Assembly: GCA_013396915.1 (NCBI GenBank)
Contig: VWZL01005013.1
Span: forward strand, 186,001 to 250,000
Direction of reading: 5' to 3'
Length of the DNA stretch: 64,000 bases
Origin: Stercorarius parasiticus
Taxonomy: Eukaryota; Chordata; Aves; Charadriiformes; Stercorariidae
Shown here: positions 62,924 through 64,000 of the stretch, piece after piece
How positions within the stretch are numbered: position 1 is the first letter of the stretch
Layout: each line of letters starts with the position of its first letter
Made by a program: the position numbers and the translations under genes
Notes under the pieces: model-generated
Database searches by the model: none
The model's input: only the letters and a program-made list of their open reading frames with translations
Told to the model about the DNA's origin: nothing

Positions 62924-63265
62924 TCATAGAATCATAGAATGGTTAGAGTTGGAAGGGAAGACTATCTAGTTCCAACTTCCTGCCACGGGCAGGGACACCC
63001 CACACTAGACCAGGCTGCTCAAAGCCCCATCCAGCCTGGCCTTGAACGCTTCCGGGGATGGGGCATCCGCAACTTCGCTGGGCCACCTGTTCCAGTGCCT
63101 CACCACCCTCACAGTAAAGAATTTCTTCCTATTATCTAACCAAAATCTACCCTCTTTCAGTTTAAAGCTGTTACCCCTTGTCCACTCCCTGATAAAGAGT
63201 CCCTCTCCATCTTTCCTGTAGTCCTCCTTTGGTACTGGAAGGCCGCTATAAGGTCTCCTCCCATC
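62924..63265 (-). mobile_element. CR1 LINE 3' portion, well preserved
   Basis: On the plus strand it opens with the tail read backwards (TCATAGAATCATAGAATGGT, then GAGTTGGAAGGGAAG) and continues through the 3'-UTR into ORF2. The minus frame 63005-63286 carries [36 protein letters not shown] and FKARLDGALSSLV. Compared with the copy at 17310-17640 it lacks about ten bases in the 'CSDRTR' region and has lost part of the CTCCAGAGG tail motif, but otherwise aligns nearly base for base. It is the same subfamily as that copy. The sequence beyond about 63265 no longer follows CR1. Confidence 0.95.
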
Positions 63266-64000
63266 CTGTGGAGCCAGAGGTTGCACAGTGCTGTCGTGGG
63301 ACTCATAGCTGCCAAGATCACTTGTTCACCATGAGCAAGGCAACTTAACTGTAGTATGTGCTTGAAGAAGTTTTGATATTTAATCAACAGCAAATACATT
63401 TTAAAAACATCTCTTGGAAACTTTCTTTCTAAAATGACAGACGTGTATTAATTATTGTGCTCCTAAGATGATATTCATTCCCATGATTGTATTACGCAAA
63501 AATGGAAATATTTCTGAAATTCACATTTACAGCAAATGCTATGGTCTCTTTTCATCATTTCCCCCACAGTATTGAAGAAAAAAGTACCCTTGAATGTTAA
63601 AAACATGCTTTTGTGTTAGCTCACTACTTCCATAAAACCAGCATATATATTTTATAGCTTAAAAATCAGCACTTGGCTAATTTCTATATTTAAATCTTCA
63701 ACCAAAAGCACAATGGTGTTTATGACACCAGAGTACTTAAGTATGTTACAGGCTGCTACTATAAATCCTTGCACTTCAATGGGTCCAAACAGCAACTGTT
63801 TGAACACAGAAGAGAGTTCCTGCAGACCTTCCTTTTCAGAGGGGTCTCGCACTGTACCTCCGGCGCCCGAGGCAGCTCAGTTGGGACTCCTGCAAACCTC
63901 GTCCTTGCGCAGACCTATCGCTACGTGGTCTACCAGCATTTACACACATTTAAGGGCAGCCAACACCAAACTTATCATGCTGTCAACTATTTTCAAGCTT
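63266..64000. other. Unique DNA to the end of the window
   Basis: No repeat or gene recognised. The segment 63840-63950 is somewhat G/C-richer with a few CpG (CCTCCGGCGCCCGAGGCAGC), but the window ends before its nature can be judged. Confidence 0.55.

Noticed and set aside
1..64000. CRISPR arrays, operons, phage or plasmid modules
   Set aside because: No regularly spaced repeats, ribosome-binding sites or long gene-dense stretches. CR1 and ERVL-type elements mark this as vertebrate, specifically avian-like, nuclear DNA.

Overview
The window looks like avian nuclear DNA. It contains at least ten dispersed CR1 LINE fragments, several ending in the bird-type CR1 3' tail (tandem ATTCTATG-like octamers after 'CCTTCCAAC'). 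It also holds one solo LTR of the avian ERVL type with a clean target-site duplication, and a few decayed MIR-like pieces. The sequence is A/T-rich, has one unresolved base (N at 7827) and scattered short microsatellites. The species cannot be named from this. I see no bacterial-style gene organisation, no rRNA or tRNA, no CRISPR and no confidently recognisable host protein-coding exon.

Layout. 1-13172: mostly unique A/T-rich DNA with a tiny CR1 remnant near 4.2 kb, a (GT)11 run at 10.7 kb and a CpG-richer patch at 10.9-11.26 kb. 13173-13835: complete solo LTR flanked by GTACA. 16140-17880: the main CR1 block, a 1.56-kb plus-strand copy carrying much of the reverse transcriptase, butted tail-to-tail against a minus-strand CR1 tail. 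17881-31428: unique A/T-rich DNA with MIR-like remnants and a short CR1 tail at 26.1 kb. 31429-34704: three CR1 fragments of differing preservation. 34705-43848: unique DNA. 43849-46300: a large, old, minus-strand CR1 territory with RT remains and a CR1 ORF1 (SGNH-esterase-like) remnant, but no endonuclease region between them. 46421-64000: unique DNA interrupted by CR1 tails at 51.9 kb and 62.9 kb.

Interpretation. The only recognisable coding matter is dead retrotransposon sequence: two CR1 reverse transcriptases with damaged catalytic boxes and one CR1 ORF1 esterase that has lost its catalytic serine. The rest reads as intergenic or intronic DNA. By eye the plus strand seems enriched in A and C, which would fit a long intron of a minus-strand gene, but this was not counted. 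A few splice-acceptor-plus-open-frame combinations and A/T-rich homeodomain-site-like stretches are listed as weak candidates for exons or conserved non-coding elements. I found no convincing undescribed biological system. The best items are the tail-to-tail CR1 palindrome, the CR1 ORF1/ORF2 composite and the intact solo LTR.
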